Assembly (NCBI GenBank): GCA_002298785.1
Contig: DBMR01000095.1
Span: 66,325 to 130,324, forward strand
Source: Verrucomicrobia subdivision 3 bacterium UBA693
GTDB taxonomy: Bacteria; Verrucomicrobiota; Verrucomicrobiia; Limisphaerales; UBA8199
Length of the DNA: 64,000 nt
Direction: 5' to 3'
Made by a program: the position numbers and the translations under genes
In this document: positions 9,184 through 17,460 of the stretch, piece by piece
Numbering within the stretch: the stretch's first letter is position 1
Layout of the letters: each line of letters opens with the position of its first letter
The notes under the pieces: generated by a model
The model's input: only the letters and a program-made list of their open reading frames with translations
Database searches by the model: none
Told to the model about the DNA's origin: nothing

Positions 9184-10461
9184 CTACGGGCGGGTCGCGT
9201 CTCCCTCCCGAATCCAGGCTTCGTTGAAATGGGCATGCTTAATGGACTCGGTAGCTAGCTTGCCATCTGGGCCCAGCCGGGTGGCGCTCTGTTTTTGGTG
9301 GAAGCTATAGGTGGCGTGCAGTGTGCCATCCTTCGCCTGGATGATGGACGGGTAATGATAGGAGCCAGCCCCAGCCTTTACATCCGCCTCAGAATCGCGT
9401 TCGAGGTTGCGTTTCCATTTCCAGGATTTGCCCTCGTCGTCCGACAAAGCCACCCCCAGGCTGTAGCGGTCCTTTTCGAGATCGTTATTGATCAACACCC
9501 ACGAGCCACTGCGCAGAACGATGGCTTCCACCCCGGCACCTGGATCGGGGCGATCTGAACTCTCCACCCGGCTCCAGGTCTCGCCACGGTCACTCGAGGT
9601 GCTGAGCTGGACCCGGTGATCCGCAGACCCGTCGTCCCGCATGAAGGCAACCAGGGTCCCATCCCGTCTCCGCACCAGGCTGGGCTGCGAGCTGATGATC
9701 CCCACCAGGGGCGTGCTGGTGAACCAGGACTTTCCCCAATCATCCGAGATTCCCATCAGGCAGCATTCCAGGCCGTCGGAATAGAGTGGCACGATTAATC
9801 GTTTGCCTTCGAGTATGAAGGGGTGGACACGCGTCATCCAACCGAGTCGACACGAAAGTTTGTTGGCCACCAACGCCCGCTTCTCCCCCAGCCATTTTTG
9901 GAACTCCTCCGGCTTCATTTCCGGAGGCGGGCCGTCCACCAGGCGATCCAGCCCGGAGTTGACCTGGCGCTGGAAATTAGTGCCGGGAGTAATATGCAGA
10001 ATCTCGTTGACCGTCCAAACCGGAGCCCCGGACTTCTGGTAACTAGATGAAATACGGTATTTGAGGAGCGCGGACTCCCAGTGGTTATCCAGGATAGTGG
10101 GCCAGAGGAGCCAAAGTCGCTTTTGCGGGTCGATGAACATGGCCGGGTTGGTGTCAGGATATCCCGGGGTATCCGCCATCAGGAACGGCTCGCTCCATTG
10201 CCGAGCACCCTTGCGCAGGCGCGCCCCGAGCACCCGCACGTCGTCGGCGGTTCGTTCCCCGGAGCCGTTATACCAACAAGCGAGCAGGTCGCCGTTAGGG
10301 CATTCCACGACGCAGGAGCCGTGATTGTGCCAGTGTTCCAGTGGGAAAAGCAGCTCCGCAGTTAGGAAGGGGGTCTCTCGGGAGGGCGGATTCCTGCCGG
10401 CGGCAAGACAGGGAGTGGCCGCCAGGCCGCAAAGCAGGAGTAAGTATTGACCGGTTTTCAT
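9184..10461 (-). CDS. Secreted sialidase-like BNR-repeat protein
   Basis: A 425-residue protein with a clean signal peptide (cleavage near CLAAG, residue 22). It carries several Asp-box (S-x-D-x-G-x-x-W) motifs: SDDWGKSW, SSDRGETW and SDDEGKSW, plus NGDLLACWYNGSGE and DTNPAMFID near the N-terminus. This is a six-bladed BNR/exo-alpha-sialidase fold. Many such environmental proteins are annotated sialidase but may act on other sugars or only bind. The arrangement KYRISSSYQKSG and the late SYHYPSIIQAKDGTLHATYSF are typical of this sialidase-like clade. It is a single gene; the next gene is divergent. Confidence 0.75.
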   Translation of the reverse strand: MKTGQYLLLLCGLAATPCLAAGRNPPSRETPFLTAELLFPLEHWHNHGSCVVECPNGDLLACWYNGSGERTADDVRVLGARLRKGARQWSEPFLMADTPGYPDTNPAMFIDPQKRLWLLWPTILDNHWESALLKYRISSSYQKSGAPVWTVNEILHITPGTNFQRQVNSGLDRLVDGPPPEMKPEEFQKWLGEKRALVANKLSCRLGWMTRVHPFILEGKRLIVPLYSDGLECCLMGISDDWGKSWFTSTPLVGIISSQPSLVRRRDGTLVAFMRDDGSADHRVQLSTSSDRGETWSRVESSDRPDPGAGVEAIVLRSGSWVLINNDLEKDRYSLGVALSDDEGKSWKWKRNLERDSEADVKAGAGSYHYPSIIQAKDGTLHATYSFHQKQSATRLGPDGKLATESIKHAHFNEAWIREGDATRP

Positions 10462-10540
10462 GTGAACTCGTGGAACTTTGCCAAGCTAATGCACCGGGAA
10501 CGCCGCCGATAGAAAAAACCAACTCGAATACGAATTCCAG

Positions 10541-10567
10541 TTGTCAAAATGCATGAGGTGGTAGAAT
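10541..10567 (+). promoter_or_regulatory. Possible promoter of the acyl-CoA dehydrogenase gene
   Basis: TTGTCA at 10541-10546 and TAGAAT at 10562-10567, spacing 15 nt. This would give a very short leader before the ATG at 10580. The spacing is suboptimal, so this is a weak call. Confidence 0.3.
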
Positions 10568-10579
10568 AATGTTCATAAT

Positions 10580-12382
10580 ATGCCTGCATTGCAACCCTTA
10601 CCCGGCCATTTGGTCGGTGGGAACTTTTTGTTGACAGAAACCAATCCCAGCCTGGTCTTCACGCCGGAGGACATTACCGCGGAGCAACGCCTGATGGCGC
10701 AGACCGCGGAGAAGTTCATGGACAAGCAAGTGCTGCTGAGGTTGGAGGCGTTGGAGCACCAGGAAGCGGGAGTGATGCCCGGGTTGTTCCAAAAAGCCGG
10801 GGAACTGGGTTTGCTCGGGATGGAGGTGCCGGCGGACTATGGAGGGCTGGGGTTGGGCAAAACCAGTCTTTTGGGAGTGGAAGAACAATTTACGCGACTG
10901 GGCGGCTTTGGAGTGACCTGCGGTGCGCATTGCGGCATCGGCACGCACCCGCTGCTGTATTTCGGCACCGAGGAGCAAAAGCGAAAGTACCTGGGAAAGC
11001 TGGCGACCGGGGAGTGGATGGGAGCTTACGCGTTGAGTGAGGCCGGTTCCGGCTCGGACGCGTTGGGGATGCGCACCAAAGCCGTGCTTTCCCCCGATGG
11101 CCGCCACTACATTTTGAACGGGACCAAGATGTGGATTTCTAATTCGGCGTGGGCTGAGTTATTTATCCTGTTCGCCAAGGTGAACGGGCAGCACGTAACT
11201 GCTTTTCTGGTGGAGCGAGGTTTCCCTGGGGTTTCGACTGGCAAGGAAGAGCACAAATTAGGAATTAAGTCGTCGTCGACCCGGCGGGTGATCCTCGAGG
11301 ACGCGCAGGTGCCGGTGGAGAACCTTTTGGGCGGAGTCGGCAAGGGGGCGTATATTGCCTTCAATATTCTGAACGCCGGCCGGTTCAAACTTGGCGCCGG
11401 TGCGGTGGGCGCAGCCAAGGAATCGCTCAAAGGTGCCGCGCGCTATGCGTTGGAGCGGCAACAATTCGGACGTCCGCTGGCTTCGTTTGGGTTGATCCAA
11501 CACAAGCTTGGCGAGATGGCGGTGCAGATATTCGCGGCGGAAAGCGCTGTGTATCGCACCGCAGCGATGATGGAGGCGGTATTTGAAACTGGCGAAACGC
11601 TGGATTCGACCAGCCCGCCATTTCCCCGTGGCTTGGACGAATTTGCGCTGGAATGTTCGGTGATAAAAATCGCCTGCAGTGAAATTCTGGACGGCGTGAC
11701 CGATGAAGCGCTGCAGATTCACGGGGGATATGGTTATACCGAGGAATTCCCGGCGGCCCGGGCCAGTCGTGATTCCAGGATTAACCGCATTTTCGAAGGG
11801 ACAAACGAGATCAACCGGCTGTTTATTCCCGGCTTGCTGCTGCGCCGCGCCCAACGCGGACGGTTGCCGCTGGTCGAGGCCATGACGCAGGTGAGCAAAG
11901 AACTGTTGAGTCTGCCGCCGCTCGAGGAAGCAGCGTCCGGGGATGAACTGGCTCCCGCCCGGGCCCTGGTGTCAAACGCCAAGCGACTCGTGCTCTTCCT
12001 GTCGGGGCTCGCTTACCAGAAGTTCGGCGACAAGCTGGTCGACGAACAGGAGGTGGCGGCGAGTTTAAGCGACATCATTATTGGCATATATCTTGCGGAA
12101 AGCGCATTGCTGCGGACGGCCAAAAGTCGTGCGCGTGGGCGTACGGCACGTGTGCAGGGCGATCTGGCGCTGGCGTATGTGAATGATGCTGTCGGACAGT
12201 GGGAGTTGGAGTCGAGAAACGTGCTGGCGGCTCTCTCCGAAGGAGACGACTTGCGCATGCAGCTCGGCCTGGTGCGGCGATTATTGCGCTGGACGCCGTT
12301 GAACGGCGTGACGCTGCGTCGCGGCATTGCGCGTCGTCTGTGCGAGGTGGGCAGCTACGGCGCCCTGTTCGCGGCCGCCTGA
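10580..12382 (+). CDS. fadE: Acyl-CoA dehydrogenase, long (VLCAD/FadE-like) form
   Basis: A 600-residue flavoprotein that oxidises acyl-CoA to trans-2-enoyl-CoA, passing electrons to ETF. The N-terminus (GGNFLLTETNPSLVFTPEDI) matches the long bacterial FadE class found in Bacillus. The FAD-binding phrases AYALSEAGSGSDA and KMWISNSAWAELF are present, followed by ERQQFGRPLASFGLIQHKL, the QIHGGYGYTEEFP segment, and RIFEGTNEINRLF, whose Glu406 corresponds to the catalytic base. About 170 extra C-terminal residues are as expected for VLCAD-like enzymes. It is followed after 98 nt by the acyl-CoA ligase, and ETF genes lie downstream in the same locus. Confidence 0.9.
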   Translation: MPALQPLPGHLVGGNFLLTETNPSLVFTPEDITAEQRLMAQTAEKFMDKQVLLRLEALEHQEAGVMPGLFQKAGELGLLGMEVPADYGGLGLGKTSLLGVEEQFTRLGGFGVTCGAHCGIGTHPLLYFGTEEQKRKYLGKLATGEWMGAYALSEAGSGSDALGMRTKAVLSPDGRHYILNGTKMWISNSAWAELFILFAKVNGQHVTAFLVERGFPGVSTGKEEHKLGIKSSSTRRVILEDAQVPVENLLGGVGKGAYIAFNILNAGRFKLGAGAVGAAKESLKGAARYALERQQFGRPLASFGLIQHKLGEMAVQIFAAESAVYRTAAMMEAVFETGETLDSTSPPFPRGLDEFALECSVIKIACSEILDGVTDEALQIHGGYGYTEEFPAARASRDSRINRIFEGTNEINRLFIPGLLLRRAQRGRLPLVEAMTQVSKELLSLPPLEEAASGDELAPARALVSNAKRLVLFLSGLAYQKFGDKLVDEQEVAASLSDIIIGIYLAESALLRTAKSRARGRTARVQGDLALAYVNDAVGQWELESRNVLAALSEGDDLRMQLGLVRRLLRWTPLNGVTLRRGIARRLCEVGSYGALFAAA

Positions 12383-12480
12383 CGCTCGGGGGCAAGGGAA
12401 CCGTGCCGGCAACTCGAATACACCTTGACAAATGTCGGATGAGAATCGAAGGGTAGTCATTCCAACAATTTCAACGAACC

Positions 12481-14112
12481 ATGTCGTATCCTACCTGCAC
12501 GCTGCCGCAACTGTTGGAACGCGCCGTTGAGAGTGCGCCCGAGGCGCCGGCCCTCCATTTCCTTGGAGGAACCATTTCCTATGCGGAATTGTCGCGGCAG
12601 TCGAACCGCGTTGCGGCTGGTCTGCAGGCTTTGGGGGTAGAGCCGGGAGAGCGGGTGGCGTTGTTGCTCGGGAATTGTCCCCAGTTTGTGCTGGCCAGTT
12701 TTGGAGCGTGGCGGGCAGGGGCGATCATTACCGCCACCAGCACGATGTACACGGCCCGCGAACTCGCGCACCAATGGAATGATGCGGGTGTCAAAGTCGT
12801 CATCGCCGATCGCCGCTGTTTTCCTGCGATCAAGGCCGCCTTACCGCTTTTATCCACCGCCCCACAGGTCATTCTCACTGGTGCGCGCCAGTATGCTCCC
12901 GCCGGCTTGCGCGCGTTGTGCGCTGAGCTTGACGCGTTACCCAACGCCGAGAGGCAGGGTGCGGGATCGGATTCGGGGTCGGTCGCTTCCCGCAAATCCT
13001 CCCTTTGGAAGTGGATCGATTTTTTGCGCTTATCGCGTTCGCTGTCACCCAGTGAGGTGACGCCGGAGGACATTGCCTGCCTGCAATATACGGGCGGCAC
13101 TACTGGAACTTCGAAGGGGGCGATGCTCACGCACGCCAACCTGGTGATCAACGCTCAGCAGTCTTGTGCGTGGTTGCAATTAGGTAACGGTCGGGAAGTG
13201 GTGATGGTGGCGGCGCTGCCTTTCTTTCATATCTATGCGCTGACCTGTGTGCTGATCTCGACAGTGCATCTCGGCGGCAGCGTGGTCATCCTGCCCCGGT
13301 TCGAACTGCGGGCCGCCTTGAACGTCTTCCGAAAATATCGTCCGACGATTTACCATGGCGTTCCCACGATGTATGTAGCCTTCAACAACGCACCGAACGT
13401 CAAGAAATACGGGTTCAGTTCGTTGCGAATCTGCATGAGCGGTGGCGCCCCGTTGCCGGTGGAAGTGAGGGAGAAATTTGAAGCCCTTACCGGCGGACGG
13501 TTGGTGGAAGGTTACGGATTGACCGAAACCTCACCGGTGACACACATCAATCCCCCGACCGGGTCATCCAAGACCGGCAGCATCGGTTTGCCGATCCGGG
13601 ACACTGAAGTGCGGATCATGGATTTGGATACCGGGCAGCGGGAAGTGCCGACAGGAGAGATTGGGGAGATCACGATCCGTGGCCCGCAAGTGATGAAAGG
13701 GTATTGGAACAAGCCCGCGGAGACGAAAATGGTGCTGCGCGATGGTTGGCTCTTCACCGGGGATGTGGCAAAGAAGGACGCGGATGGCTACTACTACATC
13801 GTAGATCGCAAGAAGGACATGATCATCGCCGGGGGTTATAACATCTACCCGCGCGAGGTCGAGGAAGTGCTGTTCGAGTGTCCCAAGGTCAAGGAAGCGG
13901 GAGTGATAGGCGTTCCCGACCCGTATCGCGGGGAGACCGTGAAAGCCTTCGTGGTGCTCAAAGACGGAGTTACGGCGACCCCAGAGGAAATCATCGCCTT
14001 TTGCCGCGAACGATTGGCCGCTTACAAAGTCCCGCGCCAACTTGTGTTCATCAATGCGCTGCCCAGATCTGCCGTAGGGAAGTATTTGCGCCGCGAATTG
14101 CGCAATCTGTAG
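12481..14112 (+). CDS. fadD: Long-chain fatty acid-CoA ligase
   Basis: A 543-residue adenylate-forming enzyme that activates fatty acids to acyl-CoA. The P-loop QYTGGTTGTSKGAMLTH, the aromatic/Ala-Leu-Pro PFFHIYALTC segment, the EGYGLTETSPVTHINP motif, GWLFTGDVAKKDADGYYYIV and the C-terminal GYNIYPREVEEVL and PRSAVGKYLRREL are all present, so the enzyme looks complete, with the C-terminal catalytic Lys in VGKYLRR. There is an extra Ser-rich linker (about residues 160-190) before the P-loop. Context: downstream of fadE and upstream of fadN-fadA-etfBA. It ends 8 nt before the converging DUF4091 gene. Upstream, a 12-nt sequence is shared with the fadE leader. Confidence 0.9.
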   Translation: MSYPTCTLPQLLERAVESAPEAPALHFLGGTISYAELSRQSNRVAAGLQALGVEPGERVALLLGNCPQFVLASFGAWRAGAIITATSTMYTARELAHQWNDAGVKVVIADRRCFPAIKAALPLLSTAPQVILTGARQYAPAGLRALCAELDALPNAERQGAGSDSGSVASRKSSLWKWIDFLRLSRSLSPSEVTPEDIACLQYTGGTTGTSKGAMLTHANLVINAQQSCAWLQLGNGREVVMVAALPFFHIYALTCVLISTVHLGGSVVILPRFELRAALNVFRKYRPTIYHGVPTMYVAFNNAPNVKKYGFSSLRICMSGGAPLPVEVREKFEALTGGRLVEGYGLTETSPVTHINPPTGSSKTGSIGLPIRDTEVRIMDLDTGQREVPTGEIGEITIRGPQVMKGYWNKPAETKMVLRDGWLFTGDVAKKDADGYYYIVDRKKDMIIAGGYNIYPREVEEVLFECPKVKEAGVIGVPDPYRGETVKAFVVLKDGVTATPEEIIAFCRERLAAYKVPRQLVFINALPRSAVGKYLRRELRNL

Positions 14113-14120
14113 TCAGCGGT

Positions 14121-17100
14121 TCATTCGCTGGAAAGTGCCAAAGTCAGCCGGGCGATTTCGGCCCGGTGCCTGCGGAAGAGTTTCGCATCGGTCATTGAAT
14201 GCCCGAGGACCCGATCGCCTTGGCGCAGAAAATCCCGGCTCTCCACAAACGCCTCGTCCGACAATTCCATCACGTCCCGCTGCGCAATCCTGACCGCCTC
14301 CACGGCTTCCTCGATCAAGGCCTTTTTGGAACTATTCGCTCGTTGTTTCTCGATGACCTGCTCGAGCAGGGTTAGAGCGGCGGCGTCTTCCAGACCGTCC
14401 CTCACTGCCTCCCAACGCACGCTGGGCACTGGTGATTCGCCCGGGTAAACCAGCGCGTATTCGTCATTCACGGTTTTGCCCGCGAGCCAGTGATCGGCCT
14501 CGGTCGTGCTATGGGTCCAGAACCCGATGCCTTGGAGTCCAAAGAACTTGGCCCGCCACGCGTTCGCGCGATTATACCTCAGCGGCGAAAGCGACTTCAC
14601 TTGAGAAACGCATTCGTAAGACCAAACTGTGGACGACTTCAGGATTTGCTTAATACGCGGATCGCCGGTTAGCAAGCCGGTTACCAGGCGCATATTCGGG
14701 GCCCAGACATCCACCAACGGCGCGATCCGTTCGTAGTCCCTCCATGAAAGTCCCGGCACCGGATCGGTATAGGTGCGCAGGCGCGGGTCCGCCTCTCGGA
14801 TAAGCAGGCCCGCATCAAGCAACACGGAAAGGTTTTGGCCATAGTCCAGCCCTGGTTCATCCAGCAGGTAAAAGGCATACTGGCTGTAATTCCATCCGCG
14901 TTGATGCAAGTGATCGCGGAACGCCCGAACATACGCGATTTCCAATCGTCGCTGCTCCGCCGGGGTGTTCGTCACCGCGAATTGGAGGGGCGGATGGTTT
15001 AAATGAAACAGGATTGTGCCGCGGCCATTGAGCCGATCGAGTTCTCTATCCAACGGTGCCCAGGCTATCGAGAGTTGGTTCGAGACATCGACGCTACCGG
15101 GCGGAATGGTGGTTCTCGGAAACACATTGACGCCATGTCGTGTCATGTCGTCCAGCACGGGTTTTGTGCCCCCGAACCAGCGGTTGGGCACATAATCCCA
15201 GGTGCAAAGGCTGAGCCCAGGATGTTCCGGGAGCTTGAGGTTGGGCACCTCCACTCGCAGGGAGATGCCGGTACCTGGTGCCTCGCCATGCAACGGAGTA
15301 ATCTGAATGTGCCCGATATAGGTTCCAGCGGCCGCGTTTTGAGCGTCTACACTTACCCAGATTTTCACCGAGCCCTTTGCAGGAATGGAAATTAGTCCAC
15401 CTTCGGTGAGTTTGGGGAGGGCGTCGGGAACCTCCTCGCCATTCACCGAACCGGTCGCGACGACCTCCCGCAGGGTGGTCGTTCCTCCGAACAACGCTCC
15501 GTCACTTCGGACCAGGTTCGTCAGAGTGACTCGGGCTCGCACCGGCTGATTTAAGGCCGAGGAAATTGTGAATGCACCCTCGTCGGCTTCGCCGATGTAG
15601 AGGTTCCTGATGGTTACCGCCGAGTTGTCGTCCGATCTGGAGTCACCCGGCGCTACGGGAGCATCTGCATTCGGGATTGCATCGAAAGGCTCGGTTGGTT
15701 GGACGGAAATTGGCACGGGGGGCTTGGAATCCGACCTGTTTTCAGGCGGGGCAGGGAGTTCCCATCGCTTCTCGGTCAGCAGAATGCCCGCGCTATCCCT
15801 GGTGGTTGCGACAATAGACCAGGCACCCGTGGAGACCATTTGAGGCAGGGGCATTTCGAAACCCGACTGGGCGGTGATTTGACTCATCACCCAGTGGTGG
15901 CCGTTGGTCGCGAGCATATTTACCTGCACCGCGATCAGGCCGCCATGCGGGTTGGTGACGATCACCGGTCCCGCTTGAGGTTGGCCGGGGCGTGCCGCCA
16001 TTTTGAGTTCCACGTTTCCGGCCTTTGCAGTCGGTCCGTACGGCGATTTGGGTGTGCTGATGCGCACCCGATAGGCCAGAAGGGAGGTGGTGGTGACCAA
16101 TAAATCGATCCGACCGCTGGTTGCATCTGGCAGCGGAGTGACGGCAGAGGGCAGGGTGCCGGATAGGCGAAGATCGTCAGCCATCGCTCCTTGTTCATCG
16201 AAGGCGTATAGATGCTGATTGAAAGCGGGCAGGAAGATCAACGGCCTGTGCTGTGAATCGGAAGGCGCCACCATTGGCTTCGCCCTGGTCTTGGTGCGGA
16301 AGAGGCTCGTCCAGACGATGTGGCCGTCGGCGTCAATCGCGTGCAGGTTGCCCCACACACCGGGACAAAGCACTAGTGGCTGCGAGTTGTTACCCGGGAG
16401 ATAACCGAGGTTGGAGTTGGACTCGTCGCCCGTTTGTCGTTCCCAGAGCACGCTGCCGTCGGGAGTAAGCCTCCACAGCGATCCAGATGCGGTACCGCAG
16501 AAGACAGAGGTTTGGCCGGCCACGTTAAGCAACTCCGGCCGAGTGGTGATTTCGGAGCCGAGGTCTCGCCGCCAGCGCACCGATCCCGCAGCATCCAGGC
16601 AAAACAAAGTCGATCCGGCGGCAACCAGCAGTCCATCCTGCCCGGGACTCACGGTGATCTTTTGTGGCGGGGCTTTGATCGGCCCGGCGTGCAGCAGGTT
16701 GGTCCAAAGGATCCCACCGTCGGGGCCAAGGCAGGTGACGTTTCCTGTTACATCGCCAAAGACGAAACGAGGTGATGCAGCGTCGCCGAGAACGGTCGGA
16801 ATGGCCCGTCCCCAGCCTGTTTCACCGGCCAACTTCCGTTTCCACCGAACCTGAAAACTGGAGTCCAATCCGACCACGAGGCCTTCGACACTGGTCGAGA
16901 TCAAACTTAGTCCCGGATTTCCATCAACCAGGGTTGGTGCGGTTGTCCAGCGGCCCGCAGGCAACTGTTGTACCGATCCGTCCTGTCCGGGACCCAGGAA
17001 CGTCCCATCCGGGGCCCAACGTAATAACTGTCCGCCCCGATTCAGAATCAGGATTTCATTTTTGCCGGAGTGAGTGAAGTCGCCCACCAGGGGGGAGGCT

Positions 17101-17312
17101 TCCACCGGCCATTGCCCGGTCGTGCGCGTCCATTCGATGTCCATAGCCGTCGCCACGCCGGTTACCGCGAGCATTGTGGCGATCAAGAGCGTGCGGCTTG
17201 AAGCCTGGAGACGGCGAACGATGCCCGTAAGACCTATGTTCAGTGTAGGTAGTTGGTCTCTGTTCGCCGTGCTAATCGTGAGGTGCATGGGTGTTTGAAA
17301 ATGAGTTTGCAA
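14121..17312 (-). CDS. Secreted PQQ-like propeller fused to a DUF4091/GH123-like domain
   Basis: A 1063-residue exported protein; the start at 17312 gives a long basic leader, and an in-frame ATG at 17288 is an alternative. Residues about 58-420 are a PQQ/VCBS-like propeller with repeated W-x-blade phrases (VRWRRDLGSEI, VLWERQTGDES, IVWTSLFRTKT). Residues about 425-640 are beta-sandwich linkers, and about 650-1000 resemble the DUF4091 catalytic domain seen in GH123 (MTRHGVNVFPRT, YAFYLLDEPGLD, GLQGIGFWTHSTTEADHW, LVYPGESPVPSVRWEAVRDG). GH123 enzymes are exo-beta-N-acetylgalactosaminidases; the acidic pair DEP is in place. The gene is inserted between fadD and fadN on the opposite strand. A relative runs off the right end of the window. 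Confidence 0.75.
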   Translation of the reverse strand: MQTHFQTPMHLTISTANRDQLPTLNIGLTGIVRRLQASSRTLLIATMLAVTGVATAMDIEWTRTTGQWPVEASPLVGDFTHSGKNEILILNRGGQLLRWAPDGTFLGPGQDGSVQQLPAGRWTTAPTLVDGNPGLSLISTSVEGLVVGLDSSFQVRWKRKLAGETGWGRAIPTVLGDAASPRFVFGDVTGNVTCLGPDGGILWTNLLHAGPIKAPPQKITVSPGQDGLLVAAGSTLFCLDAAGSVRWRRDLGSEITTRPELLNVAGQTSVFCGTASGSLWRLTPDGSVLWERQTGDESNSNLGYLPGNNSQPLVLCPGVWGNLHAIDADGHIVWTSLFRTKTRAKPMVAPSDSQHRPLIFLPAFNQHLYAFDEQGAMADDLRLSGTLPSAVTPLPDATSGRIDLLVTTTSLLAYRVRISTPKSPYGPTAKAGNVELKMAARPGQPQAGPVIVTNPHGGLIAVQVNMLATNGHHWVMSQITAQSGFEMPLPQMVSTGAWSIVATTRDSAGILLTEKRWELPAPPENRSDSKPPVPISVQPTEPFDAIPNADAPVAPGDSRSDDNSAVTIRNLYIGEADEGAFTISSALNQPVRARVTLTNLVRSDGALFGGTTTLREVVATGSVNGEEVPDALPKLTEGGLISIPAKGSVKIWVSVDAQNAAAGTYIGHIQITPLHGEAPGTGISLRVEVPNLKLPEHPGLSLCTWDYVPNRWFGGTKPVLDDMTRHGVNVFPRTTIPPGSVDVSNQLSIAWAPLDRELDRLNGRGTILFHLNHPPLQFAVTNTPAEQRRLEIAYVRAFRDHLHQRGWNYSQYAFYLLDEPGLDYGQNLSVLLDAGLLIREADPRLRTYTDPVPGLSWRDYERIAPLVDVWAPNMRLVTGLLTGDPRIKQILKSSTVWSYECVSQVKSLSPLRYNRANAWRAKFFGLQGIGFWTHSTTEADHWLAGKTVNDEYALVYPGESPVPSVRWEAVRDGLEDAAALTLLEQVIEKQRANSSKKALIEEAVEAVRIAQRDVMELSDEAFVESRDFLRQGDRVLGHSMTDAKLFRRHRAEIARLTLALSSE

Positions 17313-17460
17313 AAATGTGTGACTCGGTCCAGTCTAAACAGAATTGATCCCATTAGTAAGACAGTTTAACCCTCACTCCGGGCGGGCCCGGGCCATGGCC
17401 GATGCCTGCGCCCGGTCATTTGCCGGGATTGTACTCCTGACTTAATTTCCTGAAACGAAC

